Source: Microbotryum silenes-acaulis (Eukaryota; Basidiomycota; Microbotryomycetes; Microbotryales; Microbotryaceae). Taken from it: a DNA stretch of 64,000 nucleotides. The DNA is taken from NCBI GenBank assembly GCA_003665825.1, contig QPFY01000007.1, positions 744,001 through 808,000 on the forward strand. Direction: 5' to 3'. The notes beneath the pieces were generated by a model. That model searched no databases. It was not told the DNA's origin and saw only the letters and a list, made by a program, of their open reading frames with translations. Shown here piece by piece: positions 10,897-22,136 of the stretch. The number at the start of each line of letters is the position of its first letter. Within the stretch, counting starts at the first letter, position 1. Made by a program: the position numbers and the translations under genes.

Positions 10897-13794
10897 ATGG
10901 CGGCGGAAGTAGCACCCGCCACCCCCTCGGACTCGGATCGGGGGAGTGCTGCAGGCTCCGTATCCGAATCGACCCCATTAGCCCCAGCCGAAGCCACGAC
11001 ATCGACCGTCACCTCGACCTCGTCCTCGTCCTCGTCGGCGGCGGCTTTGGCACCGATACCGAGCTTGATCAGTACGACCACCGCGTCGTTGGCCTCGGCA
11101 GCTCGTCTACCGCGTAGTGTTTCGGCAGGCAAAGAGGTACAGACACCACCTGGTAGTGACAGGAAGACTTCCAAAGGTCAGTCATCTGCGCGCTCGATAC
11201 GCTCGACGCTCGTGCCCTCCATCATCCGCCCCACCCGGACCCGGTCATTTCCGCTGTCCGCCCGCCCGAGTCGCGTCCGAGTGTGCGATAACTATCGACT
11301 GCCGCCTGGCAAGAGCACATTCCTCAATGAACATCCTTCAAGATTCACCCTCCCAGCCGAGTCCAGGCCCCAGGCCCCGATCTCGAGCGCGACCTCGGCC
11401 GCCGACGGGCTCAGCGGTACCGACTCGGCCGGTCCGGGTCCTATCGATCGGATCCGATGGCCCCGAACGCGTGTGCATGTACTCAGCCTGACACGTGCCA
11501 AGCCGATCACCCTGCCGTCCCAAAGCCCATGCTCTCATACATCCACTTTACTCTAAAAGCAAAGCTAACTACGGAATATTTTTCTATCTATACCACAGCC
11601 AAGGATCTGTCCCACGTTCGGTGCCGATTCTTCGCCGCAGGGAGCTGTACGGCGGGAGCAGCATGTTCCTTCTCGCACGAGGTCGTCGCGCCTGGCACAG
11701 TGAGTAGTAGCATCTTCAGACTTAGATTCAAACCAGGACTGAAACTCTGCTCTACTCGCACCAGGCCAAACCGGTCTGCAAGTTCTTCACCCAAGGCAAC
11801 TGCAAGTTCGCCCACAAGGCAAGTCGTGCCGGCTCTGAAGAGCTTGAAACCCGGCGATTATGTGATCGGCCCAGCCGCTGACCTGCGATTACCATTTTGG
11901 AAATCAGTGCGCACTCGCCCACATACTACCCGGACAGCCCATCTCGTTTGATCGCAAGAACAAGAGGGCAGCCCAATCCGCACTCCGAGATGCCCAGGCC
12001 CAGGCGCAGATGCAAGCCCATGCATCATCGGCAGATGTCGTCGGTCCCTCGACTTCGCCTTCCGCTACCTCATCCTCTACTGCAATCGGGTCGAGTCCAA
12101 CGCAGGTCCCCTCCTCCGGTTTGGCCAAGATCTTTCAGGCCAGCGGTAGTACGGCACAGCCCTCGGACATGGGAGCAAAAAGCTGGAGTCGAGTAGCGGG
12201 TACGACGACCTCGCCTCGACAGTCGTCCGCGGTATTGTCGACCAGCCCCGGATCGAGATGGCCGCCAGAAAGCGAGGAAGGAATGAGTCCGACGAGTAGT
12301 GCGATGCCCGCGACATCAGCGGACCCGACCGCAGCGGCTTCGTCGCAGCTGTCGTCACCGGGCTCGACCGCCATCTTCATCTCGGCACCGTCGGGGCTCT
12401 CGCAAATGTCGGCCCAGCTCGCGAACCCATCCAACAATGCCCGGTCCTCGGTGGCCGTCCAAGTGATGCTCGGGCAGCAGGCGCGCCGCATGTCGAGCAC
12501 AAGCGGGTCGCTGTCCCCACCTCGTCCCGCCGAATCATCGCACACCCGTGGGGATTTCGGCATGGGTATGTCCCCACCGCTCGCGATGCAGTCCTCGTCC
12601 TCGATTGGGGCCGGTACAGGCGCACCCACGCACAGCATTTTTGGCACCTCGCCCTTCTCCGGAGGCTCGCGTGCGCTCTTCATGCCCTCGTCCTACGACA
12701 GCAACGAGGACAGCTCTCCGCGCTCTCCGCCACCGAGAGGCGGCATGATGGCCGAGCAGATGCGTCGCAACTCGTCCCGAAACGGTGGCAACCTTTTTGG
12801 GATCGGTGCGTCCAACTCGTTCGGACTCGAGGACAACGCAGAGGACGGGGACGACGACGAGACCGATGACGTCTTCAACAGCGAAGGTTTCCTTCCCTCC
12901 TCGCTCAACGAACTTCTCACACCAGATGAAGTGCGAAGGCGAGCGAGTCGAGCCGGCATGGGCCTCGCCTCGCCCTCGTTCAACCCGTTTAACAGCCAAT
13001 CGGTACCACCAGATCTCATGCTCTCCCGTAGTCGACCTCCCATGCCGCCCACGACCCTCTCGACGTCGTCCAGTAGCTCAACACGCGGATGGGGTGCACT
13101 CAGTGCCAGCGCCGAAGGGACGAACCCGACCGCCTCGGCTTTCAGCCCGAGCAAGATGACGCCGTCTCGGTCCCTGCTCGCGACTTCCCGTGATGCATTA
13201 GGCGCAACTGGACCTCCTTCCAGCCCTTCCTATCTCACCTCCCCGAATCGCAATCTGTACTCGTCGACCTTTGACCCCCCAACATCAAACTTTGGCTTGC
13301 GACCTCCCGTTAAAGCTGGTGCAGAGCTTTCGCCTTCACTCAGCCCTCTCCCTGCACCTGGATCGTTGCCAGGTGGTCTTGCTGCTGGTCTCTCGCAACT
13401 CCACTTGATCCCACCGTTGCATACGGGTGATACGCCTCCGAGCTCGCTGGGGACGATGACCACCGCGATCGGCTCGCCTTGGAAAACGATGGGGGGCAAT
13501 CTCGGCTTATCCAAGTCCCCTCCACCGGCAGCAGCGACGGGCGCATGGGGTACGACCGATCGATCGGTCGCACAACCTACGACGACCAAGACCTGGGCCA
13601 GTGTGGCTAGCTCGTCGTCGTCTTCTTCTTTCCCGACGACGTCAGCGAGACCTTTGAAGGTGGCGAGGGGGATGTCGAATGGTGGGCATCCGGTTATGGG
13701 TATGGCCAGCCCGCTGTCGAGGCCGGAGGTGATGGAGGACGATTCGGATGAGAGGCTGGAAGAGGACGAGATCCCCTTCTCGATGGACACGTAG
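10897..13794 (+). CDS. CCCH-type zinc-finger protein with long low-complexity tail
   Basis: Four exons (10897-11176, 11599-11699, 11765-11818, 11908-13794) give 773 residues. Two adjacent fingers are assembled across introns: C-x7-C-x5-C-x3-H in CRFFAAGSCTAGAACSFSH, and C-x7-C-x5-C-x3-H in CKFFTQGNC-KFAHK-CALAH. The rest is Ser/Pro/Gly-rich and disordered, with an acidic patch (EDNAEDGDDDETDD) and an acidic C-terminus. Tandem CCCH fingers of this spacing bind RNA, so a post-transcriptional regulator is likely; the resemblance is to fungal Lee1-like proteins, without certainty. Intron 1 is long for this locus (422 nt). Intron 3 uses a GC donor and lies inside finger 2. Confidence 0.8.
11819..11907 (+). 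other. GC-AG intron inside the second CCCH finger
   Basis: The exon ends CACAAG and the intron opens with GCAAGT, the classical GC-AG donor consensus, and closes at ATCAG before TGC. Splicing here places the third cysteine exactly five residues after the second, completing the finger. No GT donor nearby keeps both frame and finger spacing. The intron is 89 nt, so retention would shift the frame. Confidence 0.8.
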
Positions 13795-14251
13795 CCATGT
13801 TGAGTGGGCTTGATCAGCCGACGCGCACGCGTACGCACACCAAAAAATAGAGGTTCATCGCTCGCATGCTATTCTTTTCTTTTGCTGGAGATTGTAAGGG
13901 CTGTAGATACGCTTTCTTCTTCAAAAAATAGTAGGATGTGGCAGTAGTGACAAAATGCGGCATTCGTTCGCCATTTCCTTGTCGGGGCCTCGAGGCGAGG
14001 AGTGAGTCGGCGGCTTGTTTCCGGGCCAAGCCAAACTTTATGTGGGGGGCGCTCCACATGATGACGATCAAGCCTCGAGGCCGGCGAGGTCCTGCCGGGT
14101 CGGCTTTCCTCCTTCTCCCCTTGCCGCTCTGCCCAACCAAGCACAACTTCTGCCGTCCGTCATCTTGGAAAGACATTGCCCGCGCTCCATATCAACCTCT
14201 ATATTTCACTCCGACCTTTGACCCCACTCGATCGTTCTCTAGTGATCAGCG
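13795..14251. other. Intergenic: 3' end of CCCH gene and promoter of Dabb gene
   Basis: 457 nt without a supported gene. Open frames on both strands are short and have no recognisable sequence. It lies between two co-directional genes. Confidence 0.35.
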
Positions 14252-14762
14252 ATGGGTCTGATCACCCACATCGTCTCCTTCACCTACGCCCCCACCGTTT
14301 CCTCCTCGGAGAAGCACTTGATCGCTTCGTCATTTCTGGCCCTGAAGGAAAGATGCGTACTGCCAAAGGATTTCTACGCCAATACTCAGGCAGAGAGCGA
14401 CGAAGCCAGAGTGGAAGGGGAGACTTTGGATGGAGGGAGGTATATCGTCGAATGTAGCGGGGGGTGTAATAATTCACCTGAAGGGTTTAGTAGAGGGTTC
14501 GAGGTGAGTGCGGTGTAGTCCGGTGATCGACAGTCGGAGTGAAGTACTAAATCCCACTCGCCGAGTCTTCGGCTTCCACTGCCCCCACCTCAAGCACACC
14601 TTTATCCTCACCTTCCGCAACAAGCAAGAAAGGGACTACTACCTCGACCGCGACCCGGCCCATCAGGCGTTCAAAGAGATGTTGGGGGGCAAATTGGTCG
14701 ATGATGGCAAGGGTTTGATTGGCGTTTGGGTGTTTGATTTCGAGGCGGGTGTTTTCGAATAG
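14252..14762 (+). CDS. Stress-responsive dimeric alpha/beta-barrel (Dabb) domain protein
   Basis: Two exons (14252-14503, 14595-14762) give 139 residues. The N-terminus MGLITHIVSFTYAP is the first beta strand of the Dabb fold and S-E-G-F-S-R-G-F-E at the exon end joins HTFILTFRNKQERDYY, with DPAHQAF afterwards, which matches the fungal Dabb pattern (RGxEHxFxxTF...DRDYYxxxDPAH). The acceptor CTCAAG at 14594 was preferred over earlier AGs because it alone keeps frame and family spacing. Members are small ferredoxin-like dimers linked to stress or to ring-cleavage chemistry; the function here is unknown. Confidence 0.8.
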
Positions 14763-15043
14763 TGGTCCATGTGGATGAGAGGACGAGGGGCGTGTAGATA
14801 TGTTTGAAACAGAGGATTTGCTGTGTGATCGTTTACGATCGAATAATAATTCGGTGGAATTACCCAGTGACCGAGCGACCGCGCGTCACTGCTGCCTCAC
14901 AGCTGCTACCAAAATGCGCCGGAGGACCGTGCTTGGCATCGCCGGGTTACGCTCTCGTCGTCACACAGCTTGCCCTGCAAGACTAATCGCAAAAGGCAGA
15001 ACTCGGCTGGACAGTTTGCTGCTCTTGGTCGTCGACCACCTCT

Positions 15044-18000
15044 ATGGACCACGATCACTTTAGTGCGTACCAAGAAGCCTCCCAAGCGCAGTCCGTCTCC
15101 GCCTACGAGCCCGTATCGTCACCGCTTCCGCCCGTGACCCTTCCCGCTTTCCCAAGCGCGTCGGTCTCTCCCGGAGCGTCCAAGTACCATACCCGTAGGC
15201 AGTCGCAGCACCTGGGCCATCAACAGGGCTTACCGTCACCCTCGGGTTCGCCTTCGCCTCGTCTTGGGTCGAATTTCAGTGCTGGAACGGGTTCGGTTAG
15301 GGCTCATCAGTCGGGCATCATGTCCAGTGACGCTGCGGCGCAACAAGGTGGCGATGCCTCGTTGGAGGAGGTCAGTTTTATCTTCCAGTCTGGCATGTGT
15401 GGGATGAGCGTAATGGTAAATATGACCGCTGACTCGTGTGTACCACTCGTGTGTACCACTCGTGCCCCACTTGCACGCCTCCGTCCGCCCGCGACATGCC
15501 TCAACCCCGCGCTCGCACTCGCAGGAGATTGAGCGGTCGCGCCAAGAACGACTCAAGCGACGCACGCACGTATCCGACCCATCTGACGGCGAAATTTCCG
15601 ATCCTCGTGATACCGCTTCAGCGCGCGAGAACATCATCGCCCTCGCCTCACGTGGGACCCAACCTTCAGCAGGCGCAAGTGGGGGAGCTTCCCTCGCTTC
15701 CTTCATGAGTGGTGCCGCCAAAGCCCCACCTCGTCATCGTATCGGAACAGGCATGACCGAGCAGGAAAAGGAAGAGACTGAACGACTCGAACGGGAGATG
15801 GAAGCGACGAGGTCCAAGTGGAAGAATGCGAATAACGGATCGAGCCCTACCGGCGCTGCTCCGGCGGGCGTCAGTCTGGCGACGTTGATGAAGGGGAACA
15901 AGGCTGACGAATCAAGCGTCAAGGTCGGCGTCGCTTCTCGATGGGGGCAAACGGTCGAAAAGGAAGGGATGGGGACTAGGCCACTTGATGCAACTGGTTT
16001 GCCTCAAAAGAAGGAAGCTGCGGCCATGTCTCTGGCCGCGATCATGGGGTCCAAAGCGTCTGGACCGAGACTTAATCAGCCTGCATCTCAGGCCGCCTGC
16101 GAAGAAGGCCCGGCTCATGCTCGTCGGGGGTTCGTAGGTGCTTACGCCTTGCCGGGAATGGTTGCGGCCAACAGCCCTGGCATGCGAGCTTCGGCCCCGT
16201 CGGAAAGCGCGAGCGACTTCGATTTCGCTCCTCGTCCCGATGCCGGCAAGAGATCGAGTGTGTTGGACCGATGGAATCGGGACACACCAAGCGGCGAAGC
16301 AGCTTCAACCGCTCCACCACCGGCCAAGCAGACGAGCACGCCTCTACCAAACACGAACACGAGTGCGGCACTGGGCCCTTCCGCACCGAGCCGAGGCTGG
16401 AGTGGTCCCCCTATTGGCGTCAAAGACACCCCTCACGCCTCTCCAAAATCTGCCCCCGTCCGACCGGAAGGACCTACCGAGCCGAAGTACACGCGAGGTA
16501 CCGCCTTTCCTGGTATGAACGCCCCCACACCAGCTGCTGCTCCTACCGTGGAGTCTGCAGCGTCCATCTCGAGACCTTCAAGTCCGACCTCGGTGCGCAA
16601 CGTCGTCGCGCAGTGGGGACACGCCTCCCAACCGAGCCAGACGGCGGCGGCATTGGCTGCATTGTCGATCAAGGAGTCGTACGGAATCAAGGTCGCCAGT
16701 CCTCGAACGTCGCCTGTGATGTCCAATCGCGCTTTACCATCTACTCAAACTGAACGTGTGTCTCAGCCTGCCCCCACGGATAACAACTTTGCTCCGAGAC
16801 CAGTTCCGATACTGGCTAGGAACGCAAGCCCGCCAGTTGCGCCGGCACCCATGGCGAAGGGAATGCCCCCGTCATCAGCCGCTCCCCGATCTTCACTGGA
16901 TAAGATCAGCTCAGTTGCCGCACCTTCAAAGTCGTCGACAGATTCAAAAGCCGTACAAGCCGCCGTTGCGCTCGCTCTTAACACCCCGTCACCGACCCGA
17001 TTACCCCCCGGGATTGCCGTCTCGACGGATGTGTACTCTCTTCTGACGCAGGACCGCGACGCCATCGATCACAATCACATGTTCTACCGCACCGAGATCC
17101 TCGCCATCGTGCATCGGCAAGTCTCACCCGACTCGACGACGGTCTTCATCTGGATTGGTGACGAGACGCCTTCGATCGGTCATCGAGTGGAGGATCAGAT
17201 CAATGAGATCCTCAAGAGGGAGGGTGTGCACGAGGCGCAGCGCTTGAGGTATAGGCAGGAAACGAAGGGTTTGGGAGAGGTGTTTGGTGATCAGATTACG
17301 ATCTGTAGGGTGAGTGAGGAACGGAAGAATAGCTCCGAGAACTATAGACCTGATGAATGTCTTGTTGACACAGGGGCTTCGGGACGAGTTTGACCATCTC
17401 GCTACTCGGCTCTACTCTGTGCAAACCGTCGACGAGGTCGCTTTCATCGAAGAGCAAGATCTCGTAAGCGGACAGGTTCATACGCGATGCTGGGGTGTCA
17501 TCACTGACCTTGCTCTTTCTGTCCTGCTTTGAAGACATCCCGAAGCATCTGTTCCGGCCATTGCACTGTCTTCTCGATCGTTGGCGAGGTGTATGCATGG
17601 ATGGGCGTCGCCAGCAACGCTCAGGAGCAAGACGCTTGCTTCGAGTTTGCCGAATCGATCGCCGATGGTCGTCAAGTCACGGTCCTACAACAAGGCAAAG
17701 AGACGGCCTACTTTTGGCATGGCCTCGACGGCCTCGAGATCGCGTCGAGTTACTACTGGCGTTTCCGACCTTTACTCCCTCCCCCCGTCTCGGTCATCGC
17801 ATTCGAATCGACCAGTTCGATCCGACGAATCGAGCCGATCGATCTTCCCAAGAACCACGTCTCGCTCGTCGATGGCGGTTTCGCAGAACATTGGATCGTC
17901 GTACCTGCGATGTGTAAAGGTAAGAAGGCCGAGATTGAAGTGGCGATGGCTGCGGCGGAGGATTTGGCGAGTAGGTGGAAGGAACGAGGTTTTGGGTTCA

Positions 18001-18292
18001 AGCAGGCTGTTCATGTGAGTTGATCGTAGCGTTAGAGAGGGATGTTGGACGAGGTGCTGATCCCTTGTGAGTTGCGGATGACAGGTGCTTTGCGCTCCTT
18101 CGAAGTTGCCGATCGACTTGCCTCACTTGGCCAGGCAGCTCGACTTCCACAAGCTCGTAGGTCTACTTATCCCACTCGACTTGTCATGTCATGAGCTGAC
18201 TGGACTCATCTGCGCCCTGTCAGAACGGTGACGAAAAGCCGACCAAGATGAACGTCTTGACGCTCGAAGAGGCCCGTGCGCAATTGCTGTAG
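15044..18292 (+). CDS. DUF4045/gelsolin-repeat type fungal protein
   Basis: Six exons (15044-15370, 15525-17309, 17374-17463, 17535-18014, 18085-18156, 18224-18292) give 940 residues. A disordered Ser/Pro/Ala-rich N-terminal two thirds carries a short conserved-looking helix EIERSRQERLKRR and repeated SLASFMSG/SLATLMKG/SLAAIMGS motifs each followed by a basic or Gly-rich patch. The C-terminal third is gelsolin-like: FIWIGDETPSIGHRVEDQI and YAWMGVASNAQEQDACFEF are the tryptophan-containing repeat cores. Fungal proteins of this layout combine DUF4045 with severin/villin-like repeats and may bind actin. Intron 1 holds two direct copies of a 13-nt CGTGTGTACCACT-like unit near 15434-15463. Confidence 0.75.
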
Positions 18293-18517
18293 AAATCTTG
18301 TTTTCAGTATGAACGACTTGGGTCGACGCAGGCCTTGCAATGATGAATGTCCTTTTGAATATTGACCTGGAAATGGTATTGGCAAGATAAATAAGTGACC
18401 GGAATTCGCCTGCGGTATAAGCGTGACGTGATGTGGAGCCGCGCATGCCATGTCACGTCAGTTCGTCTTTGTTCTTCACGTTCTGTGAACCCTCCCAGCT
18501 GTCCAACACATTCAATC

Positions 18518-20410
18518 ATGGTCAGTCAAACTGCACATTCCATTCTCCGCCCATAACCAAGCTCGTCTGAACGCTCTGCACATCCTACAGCATGGCGTGA
18601 AGCGGTCTCGCATCCCCCCCGTCGCGGACACGGCCGAAGTCGCTCGCAAGAAGCATGAGAAGGAGCAGCAGAAGATACAGGAATACACAGCGTTGACGAA
18701 TGAGTTGGTTGCTAAGGTACGACTATCCTTCTGGTTGAAGGTATTGCTTTTGTCGAGCTGCTCATTCAGTCGTCTTGGCTTCGAGGGCGGACGCAGAGCG
18801 CTGACAAGGTGTGGACTGATCTTGATCATTCGTTTCTATGACACAGAGTAAAGCCGAAGACTACTCGCAAGCGACTTTGGATCTGAGTACGAAGGTGCTG
18901 CAACTCAACCCGGAGTATCAAACGGGGTGGTCGATCCGGCGAAGAGTCTTACTTCGAGGACCGCTTGCTCAAGCGCAAGTCACACTTACAACTTTGGTCG
19001 TTCAAGCGAACCTTCCATGCCTGATGAGATCACCATCCTATTTGGCTTTCACAGTGACGAACCAACACAACAAGCGATCCTAGAAGCCGACCTCAACCTC
19101 ACCAACTCGGCCCTGCGACAAAACCCCAAGAACTACTCGACGTGGGAACACCGCAAGTGGGTCTTGGAGACGATGCCGGACGCCAACTGGGCCTTTGAGA
19201 TGAAGATGGTCGAGGCTTATTTGGAAAAGGATGGAAGGAATTGTACGTCCTCGGTTGTGGGCGTTGAGAAGAGACTGGCGCTTCGGCAAGAATTGACTCC
19301 CCTGCCCTCCCACATTGAACAGTCCATAGCTGGGACTACCGCCGATACATCGTCGCATCATTGTCGGAGTTGCACGCCAAGGAGGATGCCAAAGCGAGCG
19401 AGTCTGGGGCTTCATCAGACGCATCAACTTCAAAATCTACTCCTAATCCTAAACGACCCCGACCTACGACCACCAGCGAGCTCGCGTACTCGAAACGAAA
19501 GATCGCCGAGAACTTTAGCAACTTTTCGGCATGGCATTATCGATCCAAGCTGCTACCCAAGTTGTGGGAAGAACAAGGGTGGGAGGAAGGAAGCGAACCG
19601 AGAGCGAAGCAGGTTGATGAAGGTCCGTTCGAGACATCATGTGTCTTGGGGGAAGCCGTGGCGTTACTGATAGGCGTCGATCCTCTCAAACTAGAATTTC
19701 ACCTGGTCAAGCAGGCGATCTGGTCCGACCCCAACGATCAAAGTGCTTGGCTATACCACCGATGGCTGGTTGGGAAGGGTGGGTTTACGTTGCTCGGCGC
19801 TTGCGGATGGGATAAAGCTGATCCAAGTGAGGTTTGTCGTACAATCTTCAGGAACTCTCGCAATCGTTCGGCGCGAGATAGACGGGATCAAAGAGCTGCT
19901 CGAGGAAGAACCAGATTCCCGATGTGAGTCGGGGGTGGAAGGAGCGGCAAGCGTTCGAAGTGGTCATATGACTCGTCGCATCCGAGCCAGAAAGGAAGGT
20001 GGCTACCGTGGTAGTGCTGAAGCAATGCTCGGCGGTTGCCCCCCTCCTCCTCTCGGCCGCTCGAGGCACCTGACCACCTCGACCGCTTGCTTCTTGCGAC
20101 TATGGCAGTCGAAGCTGACGATCCTCACCCACTCAATTATTCAATTTATGCATCACAGGGTGTCTCGATTCACTCATTTACTACCAACGACTTCTTCACT
20201 CGCTCCTCGGAGACGGTGACGTTGTGGAGCGCGACGAATTGAACGCTTCGAACCTGGATATGCTCAATATACTCAAGAGGGTGGATCCGATGCGCCAGGG
20301 GAGGTATCAGGACTTGGGTTAGTTTTCTTTCGTACTCGGAATCGTGAACGCTTCCTGATGATCATGGCTTTGCTCCTATAGAGGTGCACATTCTTCCCCA
20401 CCGTCGATGA
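18518..20410 (+). CDS. BET4: Rab geranylgeranyltransferase alpha subunit
   Basis: The model uses exons 18518-18520, 18591-18716, 18847-18978, 19029-19242, 19323-19778, 19852-19923, 20159-20317 and 20382-20410 and gives 396 residues. Exon 1 is only the ATG: it is needed for the conserved start MHGVKRSR, since the downstream exon opens with CATGGC. Prenyltransferase alpha (PFTA) repeats are visible as W-S-I-R-R, STWEHRKWVL, HSWDYRRYI, SAWHYRSKLL and SAWLYHRWLV, followed by WCLDSLIYYQRLLHSLL. With Bet2 it prenylates Rab GTPases. The intron at 18979-19028 is the least certain junction: it lies in a weakly conserved part. A 51-nt in-frame stretch (19624-19674) with GT...AG ends may be a further intron. 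Confidence 0.85.
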
Positions 20411-21185
20411 GCCGTTGTCTTGAGAGCTTTCTCGGCGCAATTCGCTCGCACCGTCGCCGTTTCCTTGCTTTTCGGTCCACTGCAATGCATGCACCTGTCG
20501 TACGACTTATCGTGACCAAACCCACATGGCTTACGCCCAAGCACCTTCGTCCCCGTCGCGACTGGGCTCACCTCGCTCAGCTCGCTCGACGGCAGAAACC
20601 TCCAGCGCATTGGTGCTTGTCGCTCAAACCTTGTCTGATAGCCATGTGAATTTTGACCCAGTGAAATGACGGCCTCTGTATCATGGCAATGGGATTCGTG
20701 ACCGCTACACGAGCTATATTTATGGATGAAGAGAAAGAAGAGGTCTGGAAATTAGTCTATACAGGTCCCTACACTTCGAGAAAGTGCCAGAATTTCGACT
20801 TGGAGCGCAGTTTAGAAACGGCTGGGGCTTCCGGCGCTCGGACCGCCTGAGGCGAAAAAGCTGACTTTGGGGTGCTGTAGCCGAGTCGGTAATGATCGGA
20901 AAGCTTCATCATGGCACGCATATTGAAATTGGGAGTGTAACTATGGAATAAGATTGTCGCCCAAGGGGGTAAACATCTCTTTACCCAGGTATGGTGGCTC
21001 TCATTTTGTCGGACCAAATTCCACAGGGCTGCCCCAGCCAAATGAGGACAAGGTGTTTTTGGGGCCCCCGCCCCCGCCCCCACTTTTCGAACTCTCGCTC
21101 TCGAGCTCTGAGTCGGCTCACTCCACCTCTCCCATCAAACTCTCCTCTCGTACTTCTCACTGCCGCACGTTCTCCATCCTGATCG
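20411..21185. other. Intergenic region between BET4 and CPD1-like gene
   Basis: 775 nt without a supported gene. It carries the 3' end of BET4 and the promoter of the next gene, with a run of CCCCCG-like units around 21063-21082 about 100 nt before the start codon. Short open frames were examined and none looked conserved. Confidence 0.35.
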
Positions 21186-21891
21186 ATGGGTATGTGTCAC
21201 CTACACCATAGCGATATGTATTTCCTCTTCCGATACTCACCTTGCTGATGATCCAGCAGCCCCCTCTCCGTTGACCGAAACCTTCTCAGGCATCGCACTC
21301 TGGCTCTCCCCCCCACGGGCCTCATCACAACATGACTACTTCTCATCCCTAATCAACTCCCTCTCGTCCTCTCTCAACACACCACCCTTCGATCCCCACA
21401 TCACGCTCCTCTCCGGTCTCCCCACCTCGACTCCACTGGAACTCATCATCTCAAGTCTCGCGCGCTCTATCAAAGCTTCGGACCTCAAGAAGTACAAAGT
21501 CGAATTCAAAGGCATCGGAACGCATCATCGTTACTTTCAATACCTCTTCGCCATCGTCAACAAGGACAATGAAGGCTTGTTGCGACTCAGGACAATCGTC
21601 CAAGAAGGGTTGGAGAAGGACGGCTTACTGCACGACGATCCGCAGACAGGGAAAAAGGTGGAAAGAGTGGAGCAGTACTTTCCCCATGCTTCGCTTGTGT
21701 ATGGAACAGATATCGAAGGCGAGCGAAGTGTAAAAGAGGTGATCGAGCGGATGCGGAAAGAGGGCAATGCTTTCGAGGGTGGGCTTTCCGTGGGATCGGC
21801 GCAGGGTTTTCAGGTCGAAGAGGTGCTTGTGGTCATGTGTGAGGGCAAACCAGAAGAATGGAAGGTATTGGGCAGAGTAGCACTGCAATGA
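21186..21891 (+). CDS. CPD1: 2',3'-cyclic-nucleotide 3'-phosphodiesterase, 2H family (Cpd1-like)
   Basis: Two exons, a 4-nt first exon ATGG (21186-21189) and 21260-21891, give 210 residues starting MAPSPLTETFSG. Without the first exon the frame has only a TTG. The two H-x-T/S-x motifs of the 2H phosphoesterase superfamily are clear: HITLLSG and HASLVYG, about 110 residues apart, and the length suits fungal Cpd1. The enzyme opens ADP-ribose 1'',2''-cyclic phosphate from tRNA splicing to the 1''-phosphate. It is convergent with the following Ser-rich gene. Confidence 0.88.
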
Positions 21892-22136
21892 TGCAACAAG
21901 CCAGCAGACTCTACCATCAGCCTAGCATCGACGATGCAGTCGCACTACCCGCTCGAGGCTTCGCGAAGAGTAAGGTAATCTCCGGCAAGTGTAGGAAGAA
22001 TATAATATGATGACTCGTTATATGATATATCCATAAGTTATGAAAGCCAAGGGTCGTTAAATAAGATTCGACGAGGCACGCCGTTCAAGGGGCATAAACT
22101 CGGAAGCAAAGCTTTGCCACGGAGAGAAGGCTGAAA

